Assembly (NCBI RefSeq): GCF_002878395.1
Contig: NC_061119.1
Span: 17,550,983-17,614,982 of the forward strand
DNA length: 64,000 nucleotides
From: Capsicum annuum
Lineage: Eukaryota; Streptophyta; Magnoliopsida; Solanales; Solanaceae
Direction of reading: 5' to 3'
Shown here: positions 36,313 through 46,878 of the stretch, piece after piece
Layout: the number at the start of each line of letters is the position of its first letter
How positions within the stretch are numbered: the stretch's first letter is position 1
Position numbers and translations under genes: made by a program
Notes under the pieces: model-generated
The model's database searches: none
What the model was told of the DNA's origin: nothing
What the model saw: only the letters and a program-made list of their open reading frames with translations

Positions 36313-37179
36313 TGTTAGGGCATGTGGAGTTTTGATGATTGAAATGTGAATGAAACATGTCGTGAAAGCTGGTCCATCCAAGTGAACAAAGCTTAGCTGC
36401 AGACAAGTTATTGATAAGATAACTCTACGTGCAAACAAGAGTGGATAACACTCATCACATCTGGAGTTGAGTTGAACAAGAAGTTTTACAGAAGTTGAAT
36501 TGAACAAGAGGTCTTGCAGAGATAAAAGAAGAGCCCAATTCAAAAAAGAAGTGTGAGAAGAAGCAGCAATAATAAGAGCAAAAACTACCTGTAGTCCTAA
36601 GGAACATAGAAGATTACATCAACTAAAGGACTCCGTGTGATGTTGGCTTAAATACAAGAAACGAAATCAAAAGATTTCACTCATGCACTGATAAGCTAAT
36701 CAACAATCAGCAAAGCAGTTCAATTACTTGAAGAAGAACCTGGTTCCTTACTTAGCAAGTCTTAGATTGTTTGTAGTAGAAAGGTTCTTTGAGTTGTATT
36801 GAAATATTGTTCTAGTCTCAGTGATCTATAAATTGAGTTAGGAGTTGTGTCTTCGAGTTAGGGAACTCGAAGGCTTGGGAACACTTATCTTGGGAAGATT
36901 TGTGTTTTTGTAGTTATAGGAGTTAGAAGTTTTAATTCCTAGTTTACAAGAAGTCTTGTAAATTTGTTGATGGTTGAGACTCAAGAGTTATAGTGAAGTG
37001 GAGGTTAAATCTTGTAGAGGTACAGGTCATGGTTTTTTACACCTGTTTTAAGCCGGGTGTTTTCCACGTAAAACACTGTGTTCAGTTTTTACTTCTGTGA
37101 ACCACATTTACTTACTTGTTCCATAGATAGGCAATAAGTAGAGTTTAATATTAAAAGTAGTAGGGCTTGTACTCTAACA
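36313..37179 (+). repeat. Sirevirus 5' LTR, 867 bp
   Basis: TGTTAGGGCATG to ACTCTAACA. The TATA box CTATAAAT is at 36826-36833, about 510 bp into the LTR. Confidence 0.93.
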
Positions 37180-37181
37180 AG

Positions 37182-37193
37182 TGGTATTAGAGC
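37182..37193 (+). other. Sirevirus primer binding site
   Basis: TGGTATTAGAGC begins 2 bp after the LTR, one change from the initiator-Met site TGGTATCAGAGC. Confidence 0.9.
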
Positions 37194-37234
37194 GGGTTGT
37201 CTTAAATAAGGCTAGCACCTAAGAAAAGATAAAT

Positions 37235-38855
37235 ATGATGAATTCGGAACCTCTTACTGGTCACAGTGAAGGCCAGTCAATTACTAGACCTCCACTTTTT
37301 TATGACTCTCCCTTTATCTGGTGGTAAGAAAGGATAGAGATGTTCATCCAAGGTGAAGACTATGAATTATGGAATAGGATTATTGATGGTCCCATTATTC
37401 CAATAAAGTTGGTTGATGGTGATGACTTGTTGGCTTTGAAGAAAAATACAAAGGCTAAGATCATCTTGGTTTATGGATTAGGACCAGCTGAATACAACAG
37501 GGTATCAACCTGCACTACTGCTAAGCAAATTTGGGATGCACTGGTGAATGCTCATGAAGGACCTCCTAAGTAAGAAAATTCAGGATCTCTCTCCTTTTCA
37601 CTGAGTATGAGCATTCAAAATGAAGGAAAATGAAACCCTGCATGAGCTAATGACAAGGCTTACTACCTTAACAATTGAGCTAAATTTTTTAGGAAAAGTC
37701 ATCTCTGAGGAGGAACAAGTTGAAAAAGTACTGAGGGTATTACCTAAATCAAAAGGGAATGTTAAGGTAACTGCAGCCAGAGAGGCAAATATGGATCTTG
37801 CAGGTACGATCCTGGATGAACTAGTATGGAACTTATTGACTTATGAAATGGAAGTAGATAGAATCAAAGAACAAGAAGCTCCTGAGAAAGTCTTGGCATT
37901 AAAAACCTCTAATAGTGATCAGGAATTTAAACTTGACAAGGAGCAAGTTGCCTTTATAAGTAAAAATTTCAGCAAATTCTTTAAGAAGAAGAAGGGAATA
38001 GGTACTAAGAAACGTTCCAATGACAATCCAAATGGCAACTACAAGTATGGAAAAATTGATCATAAGATCAGAGACTGTCCAGTCTGGGAAATAGAATGGA
38101 AGAAGGAAAGGGCTGAAAAGGAACTGAAGGAAAAAAATAAAGGAGGAACATGTAATGATAGCAGCTTGAGGATCTGATTCAGATGAAGATGAAGTTGATA
38201 AAACTGCATTCATGGCTTTTGGAGATTCAGACTTAGATAAAGAATATGATGGTTCGGATGTAAGTATACTTGAACTCAAAGAAAAACTACAACTATTTTC
38301 AGAACCAAAACTTGTTTCCTTGATGAGTGCATTGATTGATGATTTCCAAGAATTAATATCTGATAGGGATGAATTGTTCAACAGCCTTGTAAGCCTTAAA
38401 TTTGATCTCATTAATTTAAAGGCTTGCACAGGTACAGTTGACAAGGAAAATTGCACTCTCACGAAGCAGGTTGCAGAACTTGAGATTTCAAATAATGATC
38501 TTAAGTATGAAATTCTCAAATTAACTCTTACTAAAAATGGGAAAAGGCCATGAGTAAAGAACAAGAAAATACTGAACTTGAGTTAGTTAAATATAAGCAA
38601 GAATGCCATGATTTAACTGAAAAAATAAATAATCTAAGACTTGATCTTAAAAGGGCAAATAGGTGGACAAACTCCTTAAGAATTGTTCAAAAATTGAGTG
38701 AAAGAAATTATAATGAAAAGGTAGGTTTGGGATTCCACAAAGGTGTTGATGATCCAAAAGATTTATTCTACATCTGTGGAAACCTTGGACATCCCACTAC
38801 TGAATGTCCTGTGGCTGCTACAAGCAAATCAAATAGTCAAAATTTGGCTAACTGA
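37235..38855 (+). pseudogene. gag: Sirevirus gag, broken
   Basis: The gag protein builds the particle that packages the element RNA. The frame starts at ATG 37235 and meets a stop within 100 bases (after SPFIWW, where a lysine codon is usual in this family), then continues with MFIQGEDYELWNRI and the helical copia gag core (37340-38177, crossing a shift near 37570). A zinc knuckle near 38040 reads YKYGKIDHKIRDC, having lost cysteines. A frameshift follows near 38165, then an acidic stretch and a coiled-coil-like region (38212-38680, dense in L, E, K and N). A second knuckle, FYICGNLGHPTTEC (about 38768), lacks its first cysteine. The long coiled-coil tail and two knuckles fit Sireviruses. At least three disruptions. 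Confidence 0.85.
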
Positions 38856-39023
38856 TTTTCTCAGACCAAAAAGATAAGGACTAGTTCTGGTTAGAGAAAT
38901 AGGTTGCACTACATGTTGCCTGCATGGACAAGAATAAACTTGATTTATCCTTTCACTCATAAAACAGTACCCAAGCTTGTCTGAGTTCCTAAGTCTAACC
39001 ATTAATTTCTTTTGTAGGAGAAG

Positions 39024-40026
39024 TTGAAAGAAAGAAAAAAACACAGGTACTTAGATAGTGCTTGCTCAAGGCGTATGACTAATGATAAGAAAAAGTTCCT
39101 TTTACTCTCCAAAATAGATGGAGGAGGAGTTTCATTTGGTGATGGAAAAAAGGAAATCATTACTAGAGTTGGAAAAATTATCTCATCTGAGTCAAAAGCA
39201 TTGGAGGATGTCTATCTTGTAGAAGGATTAAAGCATAACCTGCTGTGCATCTCACAACTGTGTGACAAAGGTAATAAAGTTATTTTTACAGCTGCAGGAG
39301 TTAAAGTCAAAAGGATGGACACCAAAGAGATTGTGCTCACTGCAAGAAGATACAGAAATGCATACAAAGTTGACATTATGGCACTACCAGGACCTGAGTT
39401 GACTTGTCTAAGTTCCATAGAAAATGATCCCTTCTTTTGGCACATGAGACTTGGTCATGCAAGTCTGAAACAACTAAACATACTTTCCTCCAAAGAAATG
39501 GTATTGGGATTACCCTCAAGGAAGAAAAGTTATGTTGTGCATGTCTAAGGGGGAAGCAGGTAAGATCTTCTTTTAAGTCAAAGAACCATGTTAGCACCAC
39601 CAAGTGCCTTGACCTGGTTCATATGGACTTGTGTTGACCCATGATACTTCAAAGCAGAGGTGGAAAAAGGTATGTTTTTATAATTGTTGATGATTATTCC
39701 AGGTTTACCTGGACCTTGTTTCTAACCTCTAAAGAAGATGCCTTTGATGTTTTTGAAATTTTCATTAAGAAAATTGAAAAAAACTAGGCACTTCATTAGT
39801 TTCCATGAGGTTTGACCATAATACAGAATTTGAGAATGTAAAGTTCTTAGAATTCTGTTCAGCAAATGGTATAGATCATAACTTCTCAGCTTCTAGAACA
39901 CCACAACAAAATAGAGTGGTGGAGAGGAAAAATACAACTTTAGAAGATATAGCTAGAACAATGATGCTTGCAGCAAATATTGCAAAAAGCTTGCGGGCTG
40001 AGGCAATAAGTACTGTAGCATATATT
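39024..40026 (+). pseudogene. pol: Sirevirus pol, part 1: protease and integrase, split by insertion
   Basis: The polyprotein part begins with the protease active-site region YLDSACSRRMT (about 39048), followed by the pre-integrase block FFWHMRLGHASLKQLN (39434) and the integrase zinc pair CCAC near 39535. The integrase core shows the first acidic residue in VHMDL (39617), the second in RFDHNTEFEN (39808) and the glutamate in QQNRVVERKN (39905). Frameshifts or stops occur near 39540, 39637 and 39785. The frame is then cut at ...STVAYI by the Athila-like element and resumes at 46879 with INRCMIRPMLEKTPYELLNG, so the two halves are one ancestral gene. Non-functional. Confidence 0.9.
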
Positions 40027-41507
40027 TAATGTGTGAGCTAATAATAATATATTTGAGCTTTTTAACTAAGAATATTGTGATATCTTAAGCAACTTTTGTC
40101 ATTTTTGATTGGTTTATGTTTGATTTTGCAGTTTAAGCTGATATGAAAGAGAACACCCAAGAATGGAAGAAAAGCTATTGAAATCTGAAGAAATCTAAAG
40201 AAAAGTGTGGCTGACGACATTTGTGATAAGTCGTCATCCTTATGATAAGTTATCAAGTTCGTTGCCAGCAGTAAACAAAGAATTGTAAGTTGAAAGATGT
40301 GATGACATTTTGTGAAAAGTCATCAAGAGTCTAATAAGCTGTCAAGAATGTCATCAGCTTGAGGCAGCACAGGAGAACTAAAGCAAAGCTTTGATGACAT
40401 TTTGTGATAGGTCATCATAAAGTTGATAAGTTGTCAAGTTTGTCGTCAGCCTTAAACAGGAAGAGCCAAAACTGAAGAAGGAGATGACGACATGTATGAT
40501 AAGTCATCAGCCTTCTGATAGGCTATCACAAATATCGTCACCTAATTCGAGGGATTTTTGAATTCTATTATTTTATTTTCATAATTAGGGTGAACTATTT
40601 AAAGCTTTGTTTTAGGATTTTCTAGGGAGTCCACACATTGAGTTTTTACAATACTTTTGATATTTTCTCTCTAATTTCTTGGCTTGAAAAAGAAAATACT
40701 TTAAACAGATTATTATCATTATTCTAGGATTTTCCTTTATGATCTAATCTGCGATTCACTAGTTATTGTTTTTCTTTTGGTAAGTTTAACTTCAAAGCAT
40801 GAATACAACTTGTTGTTTTGATTTTAGCATTATGAGTGGCTAAATTCCTTTAACCTAAATTATGGGATCTAGGGTTAGGTCTTGATAGGTGCTAAGTGTT
40901 CAAGATTCAAAAGGTGGTAGGATTTCTTGATAATTCTGAGGTTTTTATTAATGTCTGTTGGTTGCAAACAATAGATAACACCTTCTTTGGTTTGCTTGCC
41001 AAAGAAATCTAATATAGTGGGAAGTGAGTTATCGATAGGGACTTGGAAATACTTCGTTTAATAATCAGCGCTATAACAAGGTTAGTTAACCTAAGATAAA
41101 ATCTGGGCAGTGAATATACATTCCCTATGTCCAACAGGATTAGGTAATTAAATGCTTAATTAGGTCGATAGACATTTAAGCATAACATCGATAAAGATAA
41201 CTTGTTTTAATACCTACCATAAGAATCTTAAACCACCATTAGCATCTGTCAAGTACCAGAAGCCCTAGTGAACATAATTCTAGTTTTTCAGAAACTCTTG
41301 ATTACGAACACTGATTAAATTGACCGACAATTACTTGTTAAACTAAAAACCCCCAATTTCTGGAAACATCCAACTATCAGTTGATTGATTTGCAAATGAC
41401 TTACATTCACACCATATTCCCTATGGGATTCGACCCAACCTAGTTGGGTTTTATATTGACAATGATCGCTTACATTCTCCTTGAGAGGTGTAGTTTAAGT
41501 GTTATAA
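40027..41507 (+). repeat. Athila-like 5' LTR, 1,481 bp
   Basis: Contains the four-module GACGAC...GATAAGTCGTC array (40213-40545) and a TATA-like CTATTTAAAG at 40595-40604 about 50 bp downstream of it, so the array sits where U3 enhancers are expected. Confidence 0.9.
40213..40545. repeat. GACGAC...GATAAGTCGTC cassette array, Athila-like 5' LTR
   Basis: Modules start at 40213, 40301, 40393 and 40486 (spacing 88, 92, 93 bp). Each has GA(C/T)GACATTTTGTGATAAGT with CGTCA or a variant, and is followed by TGATAAGTTGTCAAG-type sequence. The last reads TGATAGGCTATCACAAATAT then CGTCACC, close to TGATGGCCTATCACC...CGTCACC in the 15.9-26.8 kb element. Confidence 0.8.
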
Positions 41508-41512
41508 AAAAA

Positions 41513-41530
41513 TGGCGCCGTTGTCGGGGA
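41513..41530 (+). other. Primer binding site, tRNA-Asp type
   Basis: TGGCGCCGTTGTCGGGGA lies 5 bp after the LTR and complements the 3' end of plant tRNA-Asp with one change. Diagnostic of the Athila/Tat branch of Ty3/gypsy. Confidence 0.88.
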
Positions 41531-41705
41531 ATAAGGTTGTAATCTGAATTTTGTATGCATAAATTGACTGTTAGTTAAGTTTCCTAGTTTTATATTTATT
41601 TTTTGTTTTTGTTTATTTTCAGGATCTTTATAATGTATGCCAAGAATCAGAAGTTACAGAGAACCATTATTACTACTTAATCCAAAACTGCAATGAATTA
41701 GAAGA

Positions 41706-44027
41706 ATGACAGAACAGCAAGAGGCTGACAAACTGGCAGCATTAGCTCGAGCTCAGGTGAATATGCAAAATATCGGGCAATAATCACGACATCCAAACCC
41801 TGAGGATGAAGATTTGGGAGACAAGGAGTTGCTGAATCTTGGTAACCAAGGCGTTCAGAGCAGATAGCTGCACCAGTACGTCATAATGTTAACAGGAACC
41901 ATCCATTCTGAGAAAGATAAGAGTACTAGCTGGTCCAGTATAATCTCAATGATAATGATGATGGAATGGATGGAGCAGGTGCAACGGGTGCAATCATTCC
42001 TCCACCATTGGCACCTAGGGCCAAGTTCAACATTACGAGTACTATAATCCAACTCCTGAATCTGAAGGGGTTGTTTGGTGGCCTTCCTAGGGATGACCCG
42101 AACCTGCATCTGGTGAATTTTTTCAACATTTGTAAATCTTTTGATAAACCAGGAGTGGGCTAAAATGCTATCTGATTGAGATTTTTCCCGTTGTCTTTGT
42201 CTGGAGAGGCAACTTTGTAGCTAAATGAGTTGACGCCCAATTCTATAACCAACTAGAGGCAGTTGAAAGGAGCTTTCCTAGAAAGGTTCTTTTCACTTTC
42301 TAGGAGGGTACAGTTGAGGGACGAGATTAACAACTTTAGGCAGCTCCAGACTGAAGCCTTGCATGAAACCTAGGAAAGATTCAAAAAGAAGATGACACAG
42401 TGTCTGAACCACAACATGATGGAGATACATTTGATGGAGACTTTGTACAAGGCTCTTAACTCTGTTACAAAGCCAATTGTAGACAATGCTGTTGGTGGTT
42501 CATTTGTTGATCTTAAATTCCCAGAGGCCTCAGAGATGCTGGAAAGAATAACCAAACAGAGTCGGGCATGGCATACCAGAGACTCTGTGGTAGCCAGCCC
42601 CACTACTTCTATAGGTGTTACTGCAGAATAACACAGAAGAGAAGAGAAGTGTGACCAAGACATAGCTCACCTGAAAATACAGATGGACTTACTAACCAAT
42701 CACTTGCTATCAGGCAAGGTTGAGAAGGTAAAAACTGTGGGATCTCAGGATAGGATTAAGGATGATGCATAAGAAGAGGCTAACTATGTTAATAATCAGG
42801 AGGGTTTCTGAGGCAATAGCCAAGGAAATCAAGGTCGGAACTTTTACGATAATCCTGGTTATAAAGATAGAGAGCAGGGAAATTGGAGGAATAACAATGA
42901 TAGGAATGGGCTATATATTTCTCCTGGAAATCATAAGGTTGCTTTAATAAGTTTTGAAAAGATATCTATGGAGGATATAATGGCTAAGTTGTTGAAGGAA
43001 GTGGAGGCTACCAACTCTGGTGTGACCACTATGAAGATCGATCTAACATCCATCGTTCAGTTGGTGCACTCATACTCCACCGCAATTAAACAGTCGAAGC
43101 AACAGATGACCCAATTTTCTGTAACATTCAACCAGAGGAAGAGCAAAACGTTAACGAGTAATACGGTCCAGAATCGACGGAATGATGGCTCATGCATATC
43201 TATTACCACTAGGAGTGGTAATATATTACCTGACCTTTCTGTGGGCAAATTTGTAAGGTAGTTGTTGATGAATCGAAAGAAGGTGATTCCGTGGAGTCTG
43301 AATAGCTGGACAATTCTGATGATACTCCATAGAAAGTTAAGAGAGGGAGAAGGAGGTAGTGCTAAAAACTATCCCAAGACAATTACCTCTCTTTCCTCAA
43401 TGATTGAAGAAAAAAATGAATGAGGCAAAATTCTGCAAATTTATGGCAATGCTCCAGCAATTGATAATAAATGTGCCTTTGGTTGAGGCACTTGAGCAAA
43501 TGCCAGACTATGCGAAGTTCATGAAAAATCTTGTGACTAAGAAACAGAAGGTTAGCCATGAACCGAAGGACAATCTCTTTCATTGTGTCTCTATCTCTAC
43601 AAGGTCTTTTGTTCAGAAAAAGGCAGATCCGAGCGCGTTTACCATCCTATGCACTATTGGTTCCCTAAATTTCACAAAAGAACTATGCGATATGGGAGAC
43701 AATATAAACCTAATTCCACTTGTTGTATACAAAAAAATTGGTTTGGGGGATCTTACTCTGACAAACATGCAGTTAGTGATGGCAGATAAGTCTGTGAAGC
43801 GACCTATGGGCATATTACATGATGTCTTGCATAAGGTGGCCGATTTCATTCTGTCTGCTGATTTTGTAGTCCTGGATTGCGAAATGGACTTTGAAGTGCC
43901 CATCATATTAGGTAGACCATTCCTTGCAACTGGGCGAGTGATAGTAGACATCGAGCTGAATGAGCTGGAGTTCAGGCTCAATGACAAAGAAGCACGCTTC
44001 GAAATACACTCATTTATGACTCAGTAA
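41706..44027 (+). pseudogene. gag-pro: Athila-like gag-protease, broken
   Basis: The frame starts at ATG 41706 (MTEQQEADKLAALARAQ) and decays with repeated stops and shifts. The gag core is clear at 41985-42160: FNITSTIIQLLNLKGLFGGL followed by PRDDPNLHLVNF, the hallmark of the Ty3 retrotransposon gag family in Athila elements. It continues through 42392-42631. A QGRNFYDNPGY-type low-complexity region follows at about 42830. The aspartic protease domain is the longest intact part (43404-44027, 207 codons). Its active site reads LCDMGDNINLIPL (D-M-G where D-S/L-G is usual), and the C-terminal PIILGRPFLATGR motif is preserved. No RT follows. Protease cuts the polyprotein in the particle, but this copy cannot be translated whole. 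Confidence 0.87.
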
Positions 44028-45414
44028 AAAGAGATGAGTGTTTTCACAATCATTGTTGTATTCTATAAAGATGGCAAAGGGGTATCAATAGGTTGTCTTG
44101 ACAAAGTCTGAGTAGTCAAGATAACCAAGTCGTACCGCGACATTAAATCAGCTGTTGCATGGGAGGCAACCCATGACCCCCGGGATTGATCCATTCTAGG
44201 TATACTCCAACCCTAAGTTCATATTTTTTTTGATTTTAAGTTGAGGGTGTAGAGTAAATTGTTGTTGTAAAATTTTGTAGCCTATTTGGAGAAATACTTG
44301 TACTTGAGGCAGTGGAATTATTTTGTGATTTTTGTACACCTCTTCAAATGGTCTAATTCTGTAATTGTGTGATTTGCATTCAAGTGTGACCACTGTGTAT
44401 CTTTGTATGGCATTAGTTCTAGTAACATAGTAATCATTGCTAAACAGTTGCATGAACTGAATGAGTTGTAGCTTGTGATCTTCTTGTGTGCCATGTGTGT
44501 GTGAGAAAATACTTAGTTCTCTCTATATGCTGAAGCCAGAACTTGCCCGGTTAGTCTTACCTAGGTTGAAATATAGGGGTTAGTAAAAGATCATAAGCCA
44601 TTTTGATTTTAGCTCACTTTAGCCTAAATGACCTTCCCTATGTGCATAATATCCCTTGATCCCTGTTTTGAGCCAAATTAGCCTATTTCTTTGTATGACA
44701 ACTGTCACCTTCTTATTTAGATCATAATGAACCTTTTTTGGCACTGGTCCTCCTTGGACACTGTGTACCTTGACTTAGGCAAAAGGCCTAATTTAAGGGT
44801 GGATATCATAGGGGTGCGTGATATAGAATGAGTATGAAGAAAGGTAGCATAAAAGAAAAGAATAAAAAGTTGGGTGCAGAAGAAAGGGCAAGAAAAAGAA
44901 AAATTATGAAAAAGAATAAGTAATTGAGAAAAGATTGTACCCAGCCTAAATAAGTGTGATCAAGGAAAGAGAAGAGCAGAAAAGTCTAATGAGTGTAACC
45001 CCCTCCCCCCTTAAAAAAAAGAGCTAGTGTAGTGTCAAGGAGGCTTAGTTACTTTAAATACCACCGAGTATCGTACCAGCCCCTAGCCTACATTACAAGC
45101 CTAAGAGAAGTCTTATAGTGATCCTAACGGACCTATCTGAAGATCTGGGTAGTGAAAATAAGGGCAAGCCCATGGTACTTGGCATACACTAATTGGAACT
45201 TCGTTCTAAGAGTGAGTGTTCAATTGTCCCCATGGTTATATATATAATTCTTGATATGAGATGAGGGGTATGTCTTTGCAGTGAGGGCACACTGGTTACA
45301 TTGCTAGTTATTGACTTGTTCAGGTAGTGTAATAATGGTCTATGCACGCTTGTTGTAATCTCTTAGTTGTGTTGAGTTGCTTGAGGACAAGCAATTGTTT
45401 TAAGTTGAGGGTGT
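44028..45414 (+). other. Athila-like 3' spacer and polypurine tract, no pol
   Basis: Contains GGGAGGCAACCCATG (44161-44175), a phrase I associate with the post-coding region of this lineage, then purine-rich non-coding DNA (about 44830-45000). It ends with AAGTTGAGGGTGT just before the LTR, the likely polypurine tract. No RT, RNase H or integrase motif on either strand. Confidence 0.7.
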
Positions 45415-46873
45415 TGATGTGTGAGCTAATGCTAACACATTTGAGGCTTTTAACAAAGAATAATTGTGAAGTCTTAAGAAACTTTTGTCATTTTTAATTG
45501 GTTTATGTTTGATTTTGCAGTTTAAGCTGATATGATAGAGAACAACAATAATGGAAGCAAAGTAGTTAAAATCTGAAGAAATCTGAACACAAGTATGGCT
45601 GACGACATTTGTGATAAGTCGTCAGTCCTGTGATAAGTTATCAAGTTCATCGTTAGCAGTAAACAGAGAATTGGCCTAAGTTAAAAGATGTGATGACATT
45701 TTGTGATAAGTCGTCAAGAGTCTGATAAGCTGTCAAGAATGTCGTTAACCTGAGAACTGAAGCAGAGCTTTGACGACATTTTTTGATAGGCCGTCATGAA
45801 GCTGATAAGTTGTCAAGTTTGTCGTCAGTCTTAAATAGAAAGAGCCAAAACTAAAGAAGGAGCTGACGACATTTGTGATAAGTTGCCAGCCTCTTGATAG
45901 GCTATCACAAATATCGTCACCTAATCTGAGGGATTTCTGAATTCTATTATTTTATTTTCATAATTAGGGTGAACTATTTAAAGCTTTGTTTTAGGGTTTT
46001 CTAGGGAGTCCGCACATTGAGTTTTGACAATACTTTTGATATTTTCTCTCTAATTTCTTGGCTTGAAAAATAAAAACTTTGAAGAGATCATTATTATTAT
46101 TCTGGGATTTTTCTTTGTGATCTAGTCTGTGATTCACTAGTTATTATTCTTCTTGTGGTAAGTTTAACTTTCAAAGCACGAATACAACTTGTTGTTTTGA
46201 TTTTAGCATTATGAGTGGCTAAATTCCATTAACCTGAATTATGGGATCTAGGGTTAGGTCTTGATAAGGTGCTAAGTATTCAAGATTCAAAAGGTGGTAG
46301 GTTTTCTTGATAATTATGAGGTTTTAATTAACGTCTGTTGGTTGCAAATAATAGATAACACCTGCTTTGGTTTGCTTGAGAAAGAAATCAAATATAGTGG
46401 GAAGTGAGTTATCGATAGGGACTTGGAAATACTCCATTTAATAATCAACGTTGTAACAAGGTTAGTTAACCTGAGGTAAAATCTGGGCAGTGAATATAAA
46501 TTCTCTAAGTTCGAGAGGACTTAAGTAGGTCGAGAGACATTTAAGCATGAAATTGATAAAGATAACTTGTTGTCCTACCTACCGTGAGAATCTTGAACCA
46601 CCGTTAGCATCTGTCAAGTACTTGAAGCCCTAGTGAACATAATTTTATTTTTTTAGAAACTCTTGATTACGAACACTGATTAAAGCGACCGATAATTACT
46701 TGTTAAACTAAAAACCCCACATTTCTGGAAACATCTAACTATCAGTTGATTGATTTGCGAATAACTTACATTCAGACCACATTCCCTGTGGGATTCGACC
46801 CCAACCTAGTTGGGTTTTATATTGACAATGATCACTTACATTCTCATTGAGAGATGTAGTTTGAGATTTATCA
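45415..46873 (+). repeat. Athila-like 3' LTR, 1,459 bp
   Basis: TGATGTGTGAGC to TTTATCA. Cassette array at about 45602-45925 (modules near 45602, 45692, 45770, 45864) and TATA-like CTATTTAAAG at 45974-45983. Confidence 0.9.
45602..45925. repeat. GACGAC...GATAAGTCGTC cassette array, Athila-like 3' LTR
   Basis: Copy of the 40213-40545 array, e.g. GACGACATTTGTGATAAGTC at 45602 and GACGACATTTTTTGATAGGC near 45770. Same four-module spacing of about 80-95 bp. Confidence 0.78.
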
Positions 46874-46878
46874 ATATC

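Larger units (their letters stand above)
40027..46873 (+). mobile_element. Athila-like Ty3/gypsy element with gag-protease only (inner level)
   Basis: LTRs 40027-41507 and 45415-46873 (1,481 and 1,459 bp; TGATGTGTGAGC...TTATCA, first G now A in the left copy) are flanked by ATATT (40022-40026) and ATATC (46874-46878). The primer site TGGCGCCGTTGTCGGGGA (41513-41530) is the tRNA-Asp type used by Athila/Tat elements. The interior holds decayed gag and protease and then about 1.4 kb without RT, RNase H or integrase. It therefore depended on another element or lost pol internally. In the first ~200 bp the LTRs differ at about 20 sites. Confidence 0.92.

Noticed and set aside
37899..38564. 221-residue minus-strand frame
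   Set aside because: Antisense shadow of the Sirevirus gag.
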